A DNA stretch of 64,000 bases from CAWKKW01 sp963850345 (GTDB lineage: Bacteria > Acidobacteriota > Terriglobia > Terriglobales > Acidobacteriaceae), in contig CAWKKW010000005.1 in assembly GCA_963850345.1 (NCBI GenBank), positions 186,001 to 250,000 on the forward strand, written 5' to 3'. Below are positions 52,437 to 61,381 of the stretch, piece by piece; the stretch's first letter is position 1, and every line of letters begins with the position of its first letter. The position numbers were made by a program, and so were the translations under genes. The notes below the pieces were generated by a model, which saw only the letters and a list, made by a program, of their open reading frames with translations, was not told the origin of the DNA and searched no databases.

Positions 52437-52679
52437 TTATTGGAGGGTCTTGCTCATCCAGCGGTCCATCTGGGTTTGGGCGCAGCGGGCGCCGCAGAGG
52501 TGTTTGACATCGGCGCTGTGAGAGAGGAACTCATGCCACGGGGTGAGCCGGAGGACAGGCTGCCGGGGAGAATCGGGAGTGGGAGAGAGGGTGTCGGTCC
52601 AGGCCAGCCACCAATCCTGTTCATCTTCGTTCTTGGTCTTGTTGCAAACATCACAGTGATAGGACTCGGTCCAGGCCAT
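52437..52679 (-). CDS. Small Cys-containing hypothetical protein
   Basis: 80 residues. Possible zinc-binding pairs: YHCDVCNKTK (~8-17) and HLCGARCAQTQMDRWM (~60-75). Trp-rich centre (EQDWWLAWTD). A purine-rich AGAGGAAAATGGA precedes the ATG. Unknown family. Confidence 0.65.
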   Translation of the reverse strand: MAWTESYHCDVCNKTKNEDEQDWWLAWTDTLSPTPDSPRQPVLRLTPWHEFLSHSADVKHLCGARCAQTQMDRWMSKTLQ

Positions 52680-52813
52680 TCCATTTTCCTCTGGTGCTCA
52701 GGCTCTAAAAAGTTCTCACGCCGCGGGGCCGTGCTGCGGCGAAAGAAAAGCCCGGCAATGCTTCGCGCCGAGCCATCGATGCTTACCAAATCCATTATGC
52801 CAAAAGTTTAAGG

Positions 52814-53776
52814 TCAGGCCACTTCGCTGGGGACTGGATCGGGCACAAAGTCTACCAGCGGGTACCCCTTGTCGCGCCAGGTTTCGAAGCCGCCATGCAG
52901 GGGGCGGACGCGATAGACGCCGAGCTTGCGCAGGGTGATGGCCATCTTGCCGCTGCTGGCGTCGCTGGGGCAGGTGCAGTAGAGGACAACGTCGCGGTCG
53001 AGTGGAATTTCGTCGGCGCGCTCCATGAGTTTGTCGGGGGTCATGCGAACGGCGCCGGGAAGCATGCGCGGATCGGGGAGGTAGTCGAGCGGATGGCGGA
53101 GGTCGACGATGTAGACGGACTGGCCGTCGTCGAGCATGCGCTTGAGTTCTTCGGGCTCGAGTCGCGAGTTGCGGACGTGTTTGAGGAAGCGCTGCTGCTT
53201 GACGATGCGGGCGATGAGGAAGCCGAGGATGGCGAGCACGAAGAGCACGCCGGCGAAGTGGCCGACCCAGGCGAGGGCTCCGGGGTTGCGCTTGAGCACA
53301 TCGCCGAAGAAGCGGCCGGCGAGGGTGACGGTGAGGCTCCAGATGAGAATGCCGCCCAGGTCATAGAGCGCGAAGACGCGGTAGGGCATGCCCGTCTGGC
53401 CGGCAATGGGAGCAGCGACGGTGCCGAGTCCGGGGATGAATTTGGCCAGCAGAAGGGCGGCGGCTCCGTGACGGGAGAAGTAGTTTTCGGTACGGCGCAC
53501 GCAGGTGGTGGACTCCATCGAGAGGCGGCAGACGAGGCGGACGACCGCGCCGCCGAAGCGTTTGCCCATGAAGTACCAGAGCGAATCGGCGACGATGCTG
53601 CCGAGAAGAATCGAGAGCACGACCAGGCTGAGGTTCAGCCTGTGGGTGGCGGTGAGGGTGCCAGCGGTAAGCAGCAGCGGCATGCTGGGAATGGGAGCGC
53701 CAAGCTGCTCAACCAGGACCCAGAGAAAGAGGATGACGTAGCCGTAGTGAACGAGGAATTCGAGAGCAATGGGCAT
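52814..53776 (-). CDS. DedA-family membrane protein fused to a rhodanese domain
   Basis: 320 residues from the ATG at 53776; the frame is open 49 codons upstream without coding character. The DedA/SNARE-associated domain spans ~1-195 (LVEQLGAPIPSMPLLL; ADSLWYFMGKRFG; AKFIPGLGTVAAPIAGQTGMP), with the family's conserved FIPG glycines. A linker with an extra helix leads to a rhodanese domain (~215-310) whose active-site cysteine is in LYCTCPSDASSGKMA. DedA proteins flip undecaprenyl phosphate or phospholipids; the sulfurtransferase part's role is unknown. Confidence 0.9.
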   Translation of the reverse strand: MPIALEFLVHYGYVILFLWVLVEQLGAPIPSMPLLLTAGTLTATHRLNLSLVVLSILLGSIVADSLWYFMGKRFGGAVVRLVCRLSMESTTCVRRTENYFSRHGAAALLLAKFIPGLGTVAAPIAGQTGMPYRVFALYDLGGILIWSLTVTLAGRFFGDVLKRNPGALAWVGHFAGVLFVLAILGFLIARIVKQQRFLKHVRNSRLEPEELKRMLDDGQSVYIVDLRHPLDYLPDPRMLPGAVRMTPDKLMERADEIPLDRDVVLYCTCPSDASSGKMAITLRKLGVYRVRPLHGGFETWRDKGYPLVDFVPDPVPSEVA

Positions 53777-54107
53777 GGAACCTTTCTCCCGTGGTGATGC
53801 ACTGTCCACGCTGGGACGGGCGCAGGTCTTGCGGAGCGGAGCGATCGGACACTGACCGCTTCGGTGAACCTGGCGGGAGCCGGGCTCCAGTGCAGGTTCG
53901 AATTTTGAATAGGCGCAACGCACGAAGGCGGCGGGGACTGGAGGCAGGCTCCGCGGATCGTGGCGGTGCCGCGTCCAGCAGCTACTTTCGTTGTCCCTTA
54001 GATGAAGCGCCTGACGAAACGGTGCGGCTTACAGAAGAAGTTTGCCACAAAAGAAGCGGGCCAGCATCCACGAAGGAGACCGGCCCGCGGGTAGAACGAA
54101 AGTGAAG
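53777..54107. other. 331-bp gap between dedA-rhodanese and dps
   Basis: No ORF is credible. It holds the dps terminator and a GC-rich leader of the DedA-rhodanese gene that contains a GAGCC-CGGCTC hairpin; no known riboswitch was matched. Confidence 0.5.
54045..54088 (-). terminator. Rho-independent terminator of dps
   Basis: Stem GCGGGCC (54056-54062) / GGCCCGC (54082-54088); on the minus strand it is followed by TTCTTTTGTG. It begins 20 bp after the dps stop. Confidence 0.8.
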
Positions 54108-54710
54108 CTATTTGGCGTCGACGAGCGGCATTTCAACCAGGTGTTCACTGATGAACCAGACCTGGAGTTCGTTGGTGCGAACGATGTCGCTGATGAGCAG
54201 GTCGTTGGTGCCGTCGTCGCCGAGATCGGAGGCTTCCTTGGCGACCTTGCGTGCGTCTTCGAGGATGAGCTTGTGAGCGGCGAGCAGGCGGGAGATCTGG
54301 ACGGGCACTTCTTCGCGATCGCGGGGCACGCGCTCGAGGCGGGTGAGTTCCGCGATGTCGTGGGCCATGGCGACGCTGACGCCGCCGAGCAGCTGGATGC
54401 GTTCCGCGAGCAGATCGACGAGTTCCACCTGTTCGCCAAAGTGCTTATCGAAGAGGAGGTGGAGCTGATAGAACGTGGGGCCGGCTACCTGCCAATGGGA
54501 CTTCTTGTAGAGGTCACGCAGAGAGGCGGTGTCGGCGAGGATGTAGTTGAGCTTTTCGGTCATTTTGAGGCGGACATCTTCGCCCAGGCCGATGGGCAAC
54601 TGCTGAATCACGGTACCGAATTTCTGGATGGTCTTCGCGGTCTGCCCGGTCTTGGGGGTAATCAGGTCGCGGCCTTTCTGAGGGGCTTCTTTCAGTGCTG
54701 ACGAACTCAT
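54108..54710 (-). CDS. dps: Dps/ferritin-like DNA-protection protein
   Basis: 200 residues from the ATG at 54710 (GGAGGAAATTCCGA). The ferroxidase helix is LYKKSHWQVAGPTFYQLHLLFDKHFGEQVELVDLLAERI (shown to family, positions ~68-106), with the conserved His and Asp/Glu ligands. The N-terminal tail is basic (KGRDLITPKTGQTAK), suited to DNA contact. It oxidises and stores iron and shields DNA in stress. Confidence 0.92.
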   Translation of the reverse strand: MSSSALKEAPQKGRDLITPKTGQTAKTIQKFGTVIQQLPIGLGEDVRLKMTEKLNYILADTASLRDLYKKSHWQVAGPTFYQLHLLFDKHFGEQVELVDLLAERIQLLGGVSVAMAHDIAELTRLERVPRDREEVPVQISRLLAAHKLILEDARKVAKEASDLGDDGTNDLLISDIVRTNELQVWFISEHLVEMPLVDAK

Positions 54711-54827
54711 TCGGAATTTCCTCCGGTTGGTTAGATGCGAGGGTTTGGGTGGATGTTCAAAAAGGTTAGCTGGGGAGAATCTGGCTACAATCAGGACCAT
54801 GCTGGCTGATGAGGGTAGCTATTTGCT

Positions 54828-55058
54828 GTGGAAGGACGACCCGGAGCGCCGATATCGCCGCATAGTGACGAAGTTGAGGAGAGCCCCTTTCATATTCAGT
54901 TCTTTGTCGAGGTACGGGATGGGTCGGAGGAGAAGGAGCACCCGGCGCAGGAGGACGAGGTGCAGATTACGTTGTGCGCCACCATGAGCGAAGCGATTCG
55001 GAAGGCGGTCGAGGAGCATGCGTTGAGTGTGCAGGCAGGCTGGCTGGACTGCTTGTGA
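54828..55058 (+). CDS. Small acidic protein, tentative
   Basis: 76 residues from a GTG. The C-terminal half is convincingly protein-like: FHIQFFVEVRDGSEEKEHP and ATMSEAIRKAVEEHALSVQAGWLDCL, a helix with regular charge. The N-terminal ~18 residues may be wrong, and the frame could start elsewhere. Unknown family. Confidence 0.42.
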   Translation: MEGRPGAPISPHSDEVEESPFHIQFFVEVRDGSEEKEHPAQEDEVQITLCATMSEAIRKAVEEHALSVQAGWLDCL

Positions 55059-55140
55059 GCTCAGGAGGTTTCGGAGGCTGCAGCAACCATTCGTTGCTTT
55101 ACCGTGCGGTGGGCATGCGGCCAGATGACCGAATTCGTTT

Positions 55141-55177
55141 CATCCCACCCTTCGCAAACGCGCGAAGGATGGGGCAC
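55141..55177 (+). repeat. Palindromic intergenic repeat, copy 6
   Basis: CATCCCACCCTTCGCAAACG-CGCGAAGGATGGGGCAC, the most perfect hairpin of the family, downstream of the EmrA-like gene. Confidence 0.8.
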
Positions 55178-55246
55178 GCGGCGAATTGCGTCCCAAAGGG
55201 AGGACCCGATGGTTTCGAGTGCCTCTGTGGTTCGTGGGCGGCTGGG

Positions 55247-56506
55247 TTAGTCTTTGACCCTGATTTTTGGGACGACGGAGAGGCCTGGGCGTAGCAGGTG
55301 GTCCGAGTTTTGATTGGGGTTGGTGAGGTCGATGCGAACGGGGACGCGCTGCACGACTTTGACGTAGTTGCCGGTGGCGTTCTCGGGCGGAAAGAGGCTG
55401 AGGACAGAACCGGTGGCTCCGCCGATCTGGGTGACCTTGCCATCGTATTTGCGGCCGCCGTAGGCATCGACGGAGATCTCGACGGCCTGACCGGCCTTCA
55501 TGTGGCGAAGCTGCGTCTCTTTGAAGTTGGCGGTGATCCAGACGTCATCGAGCGAGACGAGCGTCATGATGTTCTGGCCGATGCTGACGTTCTGCGCGAT
55601 CTCGACGCTCTTACGGGTGACGATGCCGGAGACCGGGGCGACGAGGCGGGTGTAGCTGAGGTTGAGGCGATCCTGATCGAGCGCGGCGCGAGCCTGATCG
55701 ACCTGCGCGGCGGCCTGATCGGCCTTGGCGCGCTGCACGGCATCCTGTTGCGGGCCGGTCTGCGCGTTCTGATATTGAGCCTGGGACTGGGCGAATCGTT
55801 CGCGGGCCACGCGTATGGCGTCCTGACCGGCGATGACGCTGGCCTGGGCTTCGGCGACGCCTGCCTTGGCGGAGGCAGCGGCAGCGACGGCGGCGTCGAA
55901 CTGCTGCTTGGAGATCACGTCTTTCTCGACCAGCGGGCGGTAGCGTTCCAGGTCTGCCTGGGCCTTATCGTTGTTGGCCTGAGCCTGCTGCACGCGAGCC
56001 TGCGCGGCTTCCAGTTGGCGTTCGGCCTGGCTGATCTGGGCTTGCGCGCCCTTCACGTCAGCGGAGGCGGAGGAGAGGGTGCTGCCGACACTTACGTGGG
56101 TGATGGGAACACCGGCGCGCGCGGAGGTGTAGTTGGCTTCGGCGCTTTCGAGAGCGGCCTGATCTTTCTGCAACGCTACCTGGAGATCCTTGGGATCGAT
56201 TTCGACCAGGACATCGCCCTTGTTGACGAAGGAATTCTCATCAACGTTGACCTTGGTGATCTGGCCTGCGATGCGGGCGCTGACCTGCACCAGGTGGCCG
56301 CTCACCTGCGCGTCGTCGGTGTCCTCGTAGAACGTGGAGTGCCACCAGAACAACAGGGCGCCGACGATCAGGACGGCGACCACGCCGATGATGATGAAGC
56401 GCCGCCGGGATTTCTGCCGCGGATTGTCGGACGTGTCCGGAGTATCGGGCTGATCCGGCTGATCGTGCTCTTCCGTGCTGGGCTTCTCCTGAACTTGTTC
56501 TGCCAC
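55247..56506 (-). CDS. HlyD/EmrA-type membrane fusion protein
   Basis: 419 residues. Acidic, Pro-rich N-terminal tail (~1-30), one membrane helix (~36-55), a biotinyl-lipoyl half (VSARIAGQITKVNVDENSFVNKGDVL), a long Ala/Gln coiled coil (~110-265), the second lipoyl half (LVAPVSGIVTRKSVEIAQNVSIGQ) and a C-terminal beta domain. It connects an inner-membrane pump to TolC. The partner MFS pump (EmrB) is not next to it. It starts 2 bp after the TolC-like stop. Confidence 0.92.
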   Translation of the reverse strand: MAEQVQEKPSTEEHDQPDQPDTPDTSDNPRQKSRRRFIIIGVVAVLIVGALLFWWHSTFYEDTDDAQVSGHLVQVSARIAGQITKVNVDENSFVNKGDVLVEIDPKDLQVALQKDQAALESAEANYTSARAGVPITHVSVGSTLSSASADVKGAQAQISQAERQLEAAQARVQQAQANNDKAQADLERYRPLVEKDVISKQQFDAAVAAAASAKAGVAEAQASVIAGQDAIRVARERFAQSQAQYQNAQTGPQQDAVQRAKADQAAAQVDQARAALDQDRLNLSYTRLVAPVSGIVTRKSVEIAQNVSIGQNIMTLVSLDDVWITANFKETQLRHMKAGQAVEISVDAYGGRKYDGKVTQIGGATGSVLSLFPPENATGNYVKVVQRVPVRIDLTNPNQNSDHLLRPGLSVVPKIRVKD

Positions 56507-56508
56507 TG

Positions 56509-58053
56509 TTACTTTCCTCCGACGTAATCCTTGTAATTCTTTTCAGCCACACCCAACGCGCGAGCGAGTGCAAGTTTGGCGACGTTGTGCTGGTAGAGGC
56601 TGCTCACATATTGATCGTTGGCCTGGGCGAGAGATTGCTGGGCCTGGGAGACGGCGAGGTTATCCGTCACCCCTGCTGCGTAGCGCTGCTGCGCCTCGAG
56701 TAGCGCTTCGTTGGTTAGCTGGACGTTGCTGCGCGCGACGTCAACCTGCTGCTGCGCGGCCTGGATGTCCAGAATACTGTCGTGTACGTCGGCGCTGACC
56801 TGGCCTTGCATATCGCTGAGCTGAGCGCGTTTCTGATCAAGTTGCGCCTGCGCAAGGCGGGCGTCGCCGCGAAGTTTCGCTTCTTCAAAGATGGGCGCGC
56901 TGAGCTCTCCGACGGCGTCGAAGGTGCTGTGGGAGTGGAGCACGTTGACACCGATGTCGCCGTAGTCGCCGCTGAAGCCGAGCACCGGATAACGTTCGGC
57001 GGTTGCGGCGGAACGGGAGCGCTGCGCGGCCTGCACCTGCTGCTGCAGGGCTTTGAGGTCGCTGCGATTTTCGAGGGCCTGCTTGACGGCCGCATCAATG
57101 TCGAGATGATCCATGAGCGCGTAGGGCGCCTGGTCGGCTAATTCAAATCGTTGCTCGAGGGGTAGGCCGATGGTGCGGGCGAGAGCGATCTTGTCTTTTT
57201 CGAACTGATTCTGCGTAGTGATGAGCGACTGCTGCAGCGTTTGATAGTCCACGCGGGCACGCAATTCATCGAGCAGCGGAGCGGTTCCGGCCTGATGGCT
57301 CGACACCGCCTGATTGAGAGAAACCTGGGCGGTCTCGACCTGCGCCTTGACGCTCTGAATGCGCGAATCATCAGCGATGCAGGCGAGATAAGCGTTGCCG
57401 ACGGTGAGGACGACGAGGTCGCGCGCATCCTGCAGCGAAAGAGTCGCGCTCTGGAAATTATGTTTGGACGCGAGATAATTTTGCAGCGACGAAACGTTGA
57501 CCAGCGACCAGGTGAGCGAGGCGCGGAGATCCTGGTAGCCGTAGGGCCCGATGATGGCGGGAAAGCCGGGGATGCGCAGGCCCTGGGCCTGAAGGTCAGT
57601 CTGCTGCACGGCGTCGCGGATGGTGCCGTTGACCGTGGGCAGGAGCGATTGCAACTGCTGCAGGCGCTGGCCGGCGGCGGATCGCTGACTCTGGCCGGAG
57701 AGGATGAGTCCGAGATTGTGTTTGAGGCCGCGCTGAATGGCGTCATCGAGCGTGAGCGGCAGTACGCCGGACGTGGGCTTGTCGACGACCACACTGCCCT
57801 GGAATGAGCCGGCGTTGTTCGAAGTGCCCTGCACCTGGGCGGGACCGGACTGATTTCCCGTCTGGCCCATACCCGACTGACTCGTGCCTGCGGTCTGGCC
57901 GGTGCCCGTCGTCTGACTGCCGCCGATCGTCTGGCCCGGCGCACCAGCCTGGGCGACTGCCTGCGAACCCAGCAAACAGGGTGCGATAGCGGCGAAGGCA
58001 GACACACCCCAGCCTAGGGCACGTCTTCCATCAGCTAAAAATCTTTTATTCAC
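56509..58053 (-). CDS. TolC-family outer-membrane efflux protein
   Basis: 514 residues from the GTG at 58053, which gives a clean signal peptide (NKRFLADGRRALGWG...QAVAQA); an ATG at 58095 is the alternative. A Gly/Gln/Thr-rich stretch (~40-85) follows the signal. Two OEP repeats (~100-300 and ~310-510) have the usual pattern (LTLDDAIQRGLKHN; AAVKQALENRSDLKALQQQV; YAAGVTDNLAVSQAQQSLAQAN). It is the exit duct for the EmrA-like protein immediately downstream. Confidence 0.9.
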   Translation of the reverse strand: MNKRFLADGRRALGWGVSAFAAIAPCLLGSQAVAQAGAPGQTIGGSQTTGTGQTAGTSQSGMGQTGNQSGPAQVQGTSNNAGSFQGSVVVDKPTSGVLPLTLDDAIQRGLKHNLGLILSGQSQRSAAGQRLQQLQSLLPTVNGTIRDAVQQTDLQAQGLRIPGFPAIIGPYGYQDLRASLTWSLVNVSSLQNYLASKHNFQSATLSLQDARDLVVLTVGNAYLACIADDSRIQSVKAQVETAQVSLNQAVSSHQAGTAPLLDELRARVDYQTLQQSLITTQNQFEKDKIALARTIGLPLEQRFELADQAPYALMDHLDIDAAVKQALENRSDLKALQQQVQAAQRSRSAATAERYPVLGFSGDYGDIGVNVLHSHSTFDAVGELSAPIFEEAKLRGDARLAQAQLDQKRAQLSDMQGQVSADVHDSILDIQAAQQQVDVARSNVQLTNEALLEAQQRYAAGVTDNLAVSQAQQSLAQANDQYVSSLYQHNVAKLALARALGVAEKNYKDYVGGK

Positions 58054-58187
58054 AACAGGTCTCTTGCCTCTACGGTACGCCTCATTTGGATGCACGAGCG
58101 ACTACAAAGATTGCAAAAAGAAGGGTTAGGCGGGTCGAGTGGAAGATCTCGACCTGCCTAAGTGCTTCGTTTATGGGAGAGAGAGTG

Positions 58188-58772
58188 CTACGCAGTTGCG
58201 CGAGCGACGTCGGATCGGACCAACGAATTGGCGAGCGAGCAAAGGGCCTGGCGAAAGATCTGGCTGGCGCCGTCGGAGGTCCAGGTGCGATCTCCGAGGG
58301 AACGCAGGTTTTCTGCAGTGGCGGCGCTATCGAGGCCAGCAACGGCGCGCATGACGAAGACCGCGCGCAAGGCAGCGGGCAGTTGGCCGAGCCAGGCGCG
58401 AAGTTCGGCACGCCCAGCGCCGCGAGTCAACTCCGCGATCTCGAGAGACGACAGGCCGGCAACGGCTGCATCGTCGTCTTCAATGCAGAGCGTCTGGACG
58501 GCATTGGTTTCGTGGTCGATGGTGAAGCCGTTGGGATCGGTCTGCTGCATGCGCGCGAGTGCCGAGCGGATGAGGCGTTCGCGTGCTTCATTGTGAGCCG
58601 CGGTCGCGTCCGCGCATGGATCGGCTTGAACGCCGGCGACGGTTTCCTCAACGAGGTTGACGGCCTCGTCTTCTTTGCCGAGCAGCATGGCCCCAATCTG
58701 AAAGAGTTCTAGCGCCGTATTCTGAGCCAGGGCAACGCCCTCGCCCGACTGACTACAGTCCGGTCTCCCCAC
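58188..58772 (-). CDS. Degenerate sigma-factor-like protein upstream of the efflux pair
   Basis: 194 residues from the GTG at 58772 with AGGAGG 7 nt upstream. The N-terminal region (GKEDEAVNLVEETVAGV) and the C-terminal region (LRAWLGQLPAALRAVFVMRAVAGLDSAATAENLR) match sigma regions 2 and 4 only in outline: the region 4 recognition helix is altered and region 2 has lost its conserved core. It may be an ECF-derived regulator or a non-sigma descendant. It precedes tolC by 134 bp in the same direction. Confidence 0.6.
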   Translation of the reverse strand: MGRPDCSQSGEGVALAQNTALELFQIGAMLLGKEDEAVNLVEETVAGVQADPCADATAAHNEARERLIRSALARMQQTDPNGFTIDHETNAVQTLCIEDDDAAVAGLSSLEIAELTRGAGRAELRAWLGQLPAALRAVFVMRAVAGLDSAATAENLRSLGDRTWTSDGASQIFRQALCSLANSLVRSDVARATA

Positions 58773-58923
58773 AGTGGACCTCCTCGAGTCGCCCGCGGGT
58801 GCGCGCAACTCTCCCCTCTTATCCTCAGGCAGGTGTATGCTGGCGTCAAATCTTCGCCTCGACGCTGCGAAGGAAAATGCCCGCTTTTGGTGTGGAATTC
58901 ACATCCCGCCTGGTTCGCCGGGG

Positions 58924-61358
58924 ATGGGCATTTATGTAGACTGGCGAGCAGAGATTGCCGCAGCAGACCTTATGGCCAAAGCACAACCCCGCCGCCCCAA
59001 CCGCTATTTCAGCCGCGATGAGTCGTGGATGAGCTTCAATCGCCGCGTACTCCAGGAGGCGCAGGACTCGAGCAATCCACTGCTGGAGAGGGTGAAATTT
59101 CTGGCGATCACGGCCAGCAATCTGGACGAGTTTGTGGAGATCCGGCTGGCGGGCGTACTGCAGCGGATTGAAGACGGCTACAAGGAGCGGGGGCCGGACG
59201 GGCTGACGCCGCAGGAGACGCTGGACAAGCTGGTGGACGACATGCACGACTTTGTCCGCGGCCAGTACGCGTGCTGGAACGACCAGTTGCTGCCGGAGCT
59301 TTACGAAAAGGGGGTGCGCGTTCTCGCCTGGGAGGAGCTGGACGAAGAGGCGCAGCAGCAGGCTACCAGTTTTTATCAGCGAGAAGTGGATCCGCTGCTG
59401 ACGCCGATTACGCTCGATCCGGCGCATCCGTTTCCGCGCGTGATCAACAAGGCGCTCTGCCTGGCGCTGCTGTTGCGGCGGAAGCGCAAAGGTTCGCTGG
59501 GACCGGTGCTGGGCGTGGTGACGATTCCGCGTGCGCTGCCAAGGCTGGTGCCATTGCCGTCGGGCAGCGGGACGCAGGATTTCATCTTTCTGCACGATCT
59601 GATCGAGCGGCACGCGGGCGGCATGTATCGCGGGTACGAAATTCTTTCGAAGGCCGCGTTCCGGGTGACGCGCAACAGCAATCTCTATTTCCAGGAAGAA
59701 GAGGCGCGCAACCTGCTGGAGACGGTTCGTTCGGAGTTGCATAACCGCCGCAAGGGCGATGCGGTGCGGCTGGAGATCGAGCAGTCGGCGGATCCGGAGA
59801 TTGTCGATCGGCTGCGGGTGAATTTCGAATTGGAAGAGTCGCAAATCTTCAGGACCGATGGGCCGGTGAATCTGTCGCGGCTGATGAATCTCTACAGCGA
59901 CACGCCGCGACCGGATCTGAAGTTTGGGCCGTTTGTGCCGCGCGAGCTGCGGCTGAATCGCAAGTCTGTGGACCTGTTCGACGATCTGCGGCACCGGGAT
60001 ATTCTGCTGCATCATCCATTCGATTCGTACGACGGCGTGGTGAGCTTTGTGCAGTCGGCGGCGCAGGACCCGAACGTGGTTTCGATCAAGCAGACGCTGT
60101 ATCGCACGAGTTCGGATTCACCGATGTTTCAGGCGCTGACGGAAGCGGCGCAGAGCAAAGAAGTGACGGTGGTGGTGGAGCTGATGGCGCGCTTCGATGA
60201 GGCGTCGAACATTCGCTGGGCGCGCAACCTGGAAGACGCGGGCGTGCAGGTGTTTCACGGTATCGTGGGTCTGAAGACGCACTGCAAGCTGGCGCTACTG
60301 GTGCGGCGAGATGAGGATGGCGTGATCCGCCGGTATGCGCACCTGGGAACCGGCAACTACAACCCGAACACGGCGAAGTTTTATACGGACATCAGCCTGT
60401 TGACCGCGGACCCGGAGATTACGGAGCGGGTGCATGCGGTGTTCCGTTACCTGACGGCGCACTCGGAGTCAGACGATTATGCGCCGCTGCTGGTGGCTCC
60501 GCTGACCCTGGCAGAGAGCTTCATGCGGATGATCCAGCGCGAGACAGAACACGCGATTGCGGGACGTCCGGCGCACATTATCGCGAAGATGAATTCGCTG
60601 CTGGAGCAGGGCGTGATCGAGGCGCTGTATGCGGCGTCGAAGGCTGGAGTGCAGATCGATCTGATCATTCGCGGCATCTGCGCACTGCGGCCGGGGGTGA
60701 AGGACATGAGCGAGAACATCCGCGTGCGTTCGGTGGTGGGGCGGTTTCTGGAGCACAGCAGGATTTTTTATTTTCGAATGGCGGGAACGAGGAAGTGTAT
60801 TGCGGCAGTGCGGACTGGATGCCGCGGAATTTGTTTGAGCGATGCGAGGTGGCGTTTCCAGTGCGCGATCCGCAGTTGAAGGCGCGGCTGCGAAACGAAA
60901 TTCTCGCGGCGTACCTGGCGGATACGACGAAGGCGCGAATGCTGTTTCCGGAAGGCGAGTATGTGTATGTGAACCAGGCGACGCACGGGAAGGCGTTCAC
61001 GCCGTTCAGTGCGCAGGAGTTTTTGATGCAGCTGGCGGAAGGCAAGGTGGGCGTGGACGAGATACCACCAGCGGCGCAACCAGTGGTCAGCAAACCGCGG
61101 GCAGCGATCGCAGAGAAGAGCGCGGCGAAGAAAGCTCCTGCGAAGAAGGCGGCCAAGAAGTCCGCGACTGGGCTCGCGGCGAAGACGATGACGGACGGGC
61201 CGGCGGACGAATCGCGGAATGGCGACTCGGGGAAACGCAGCGCCGCAAAGGCTGATTCCGGCAAGGCTGGTAAGGGGAAGCCCGCGCGGCCGGCGCAGGC
61301 CGACGCGGAAGAGGAAGAAGACGGTCCACCCGAGACGGGTACGAGCGCATTGGAATAA
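58924..61358 (+). pseudogene. ppk: Polyphosphate kinase with a single-base frameshift and Lys/Ala-rich tail
   Basis: Two overlapping frames together encode about 811 residues. The first part contains the N domain (RYFSRDESWMSFNRRVLQEA), the head domain, GLKTHCKLALL (phospho-acceptor histidine) and HLGTGNYNPNT. The frame breaks at ~60775-60777: RIFYFR is followed in the shifted frame by NGGNEEVYCGSADWMPRNLFER, so one base is missing. After the core a ~100-residue tail is rich in Lys and Ala (AAKKAPAKKAAKK) and ends in an acidic run. The start at 58924 is uncertain (frame open to 58774). Whether the break is real or a sequencing error cannot be told here; if repaired, the enzyme would be complete. 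Confidence 0.88.
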
Positions 61359-61381
61359 TCTAAGCGCCTTAGAATAGAGGT

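Noticed and set aside
53890..53925. tRNA-like GGTTCGAA
   Set aside because: No acceptor stem or anticodon arm can be folded around it.
58846..60015. Minus-strand ORF of 389 codons inside ppk
   Set aside because: Opposite strand of a conserved enzyme, His/Arg-rich mirror translation with no recognisable family.
60755..60780. Programmed -1 frameshift in ppk
   Set aside because: The T6 run near the break does not form a standard X-XXY-YYZ slippery heptamer in the zero frame, and the conserved residues imply one missing base just after TTTTCG; a deletion or sequencing error is simpler.
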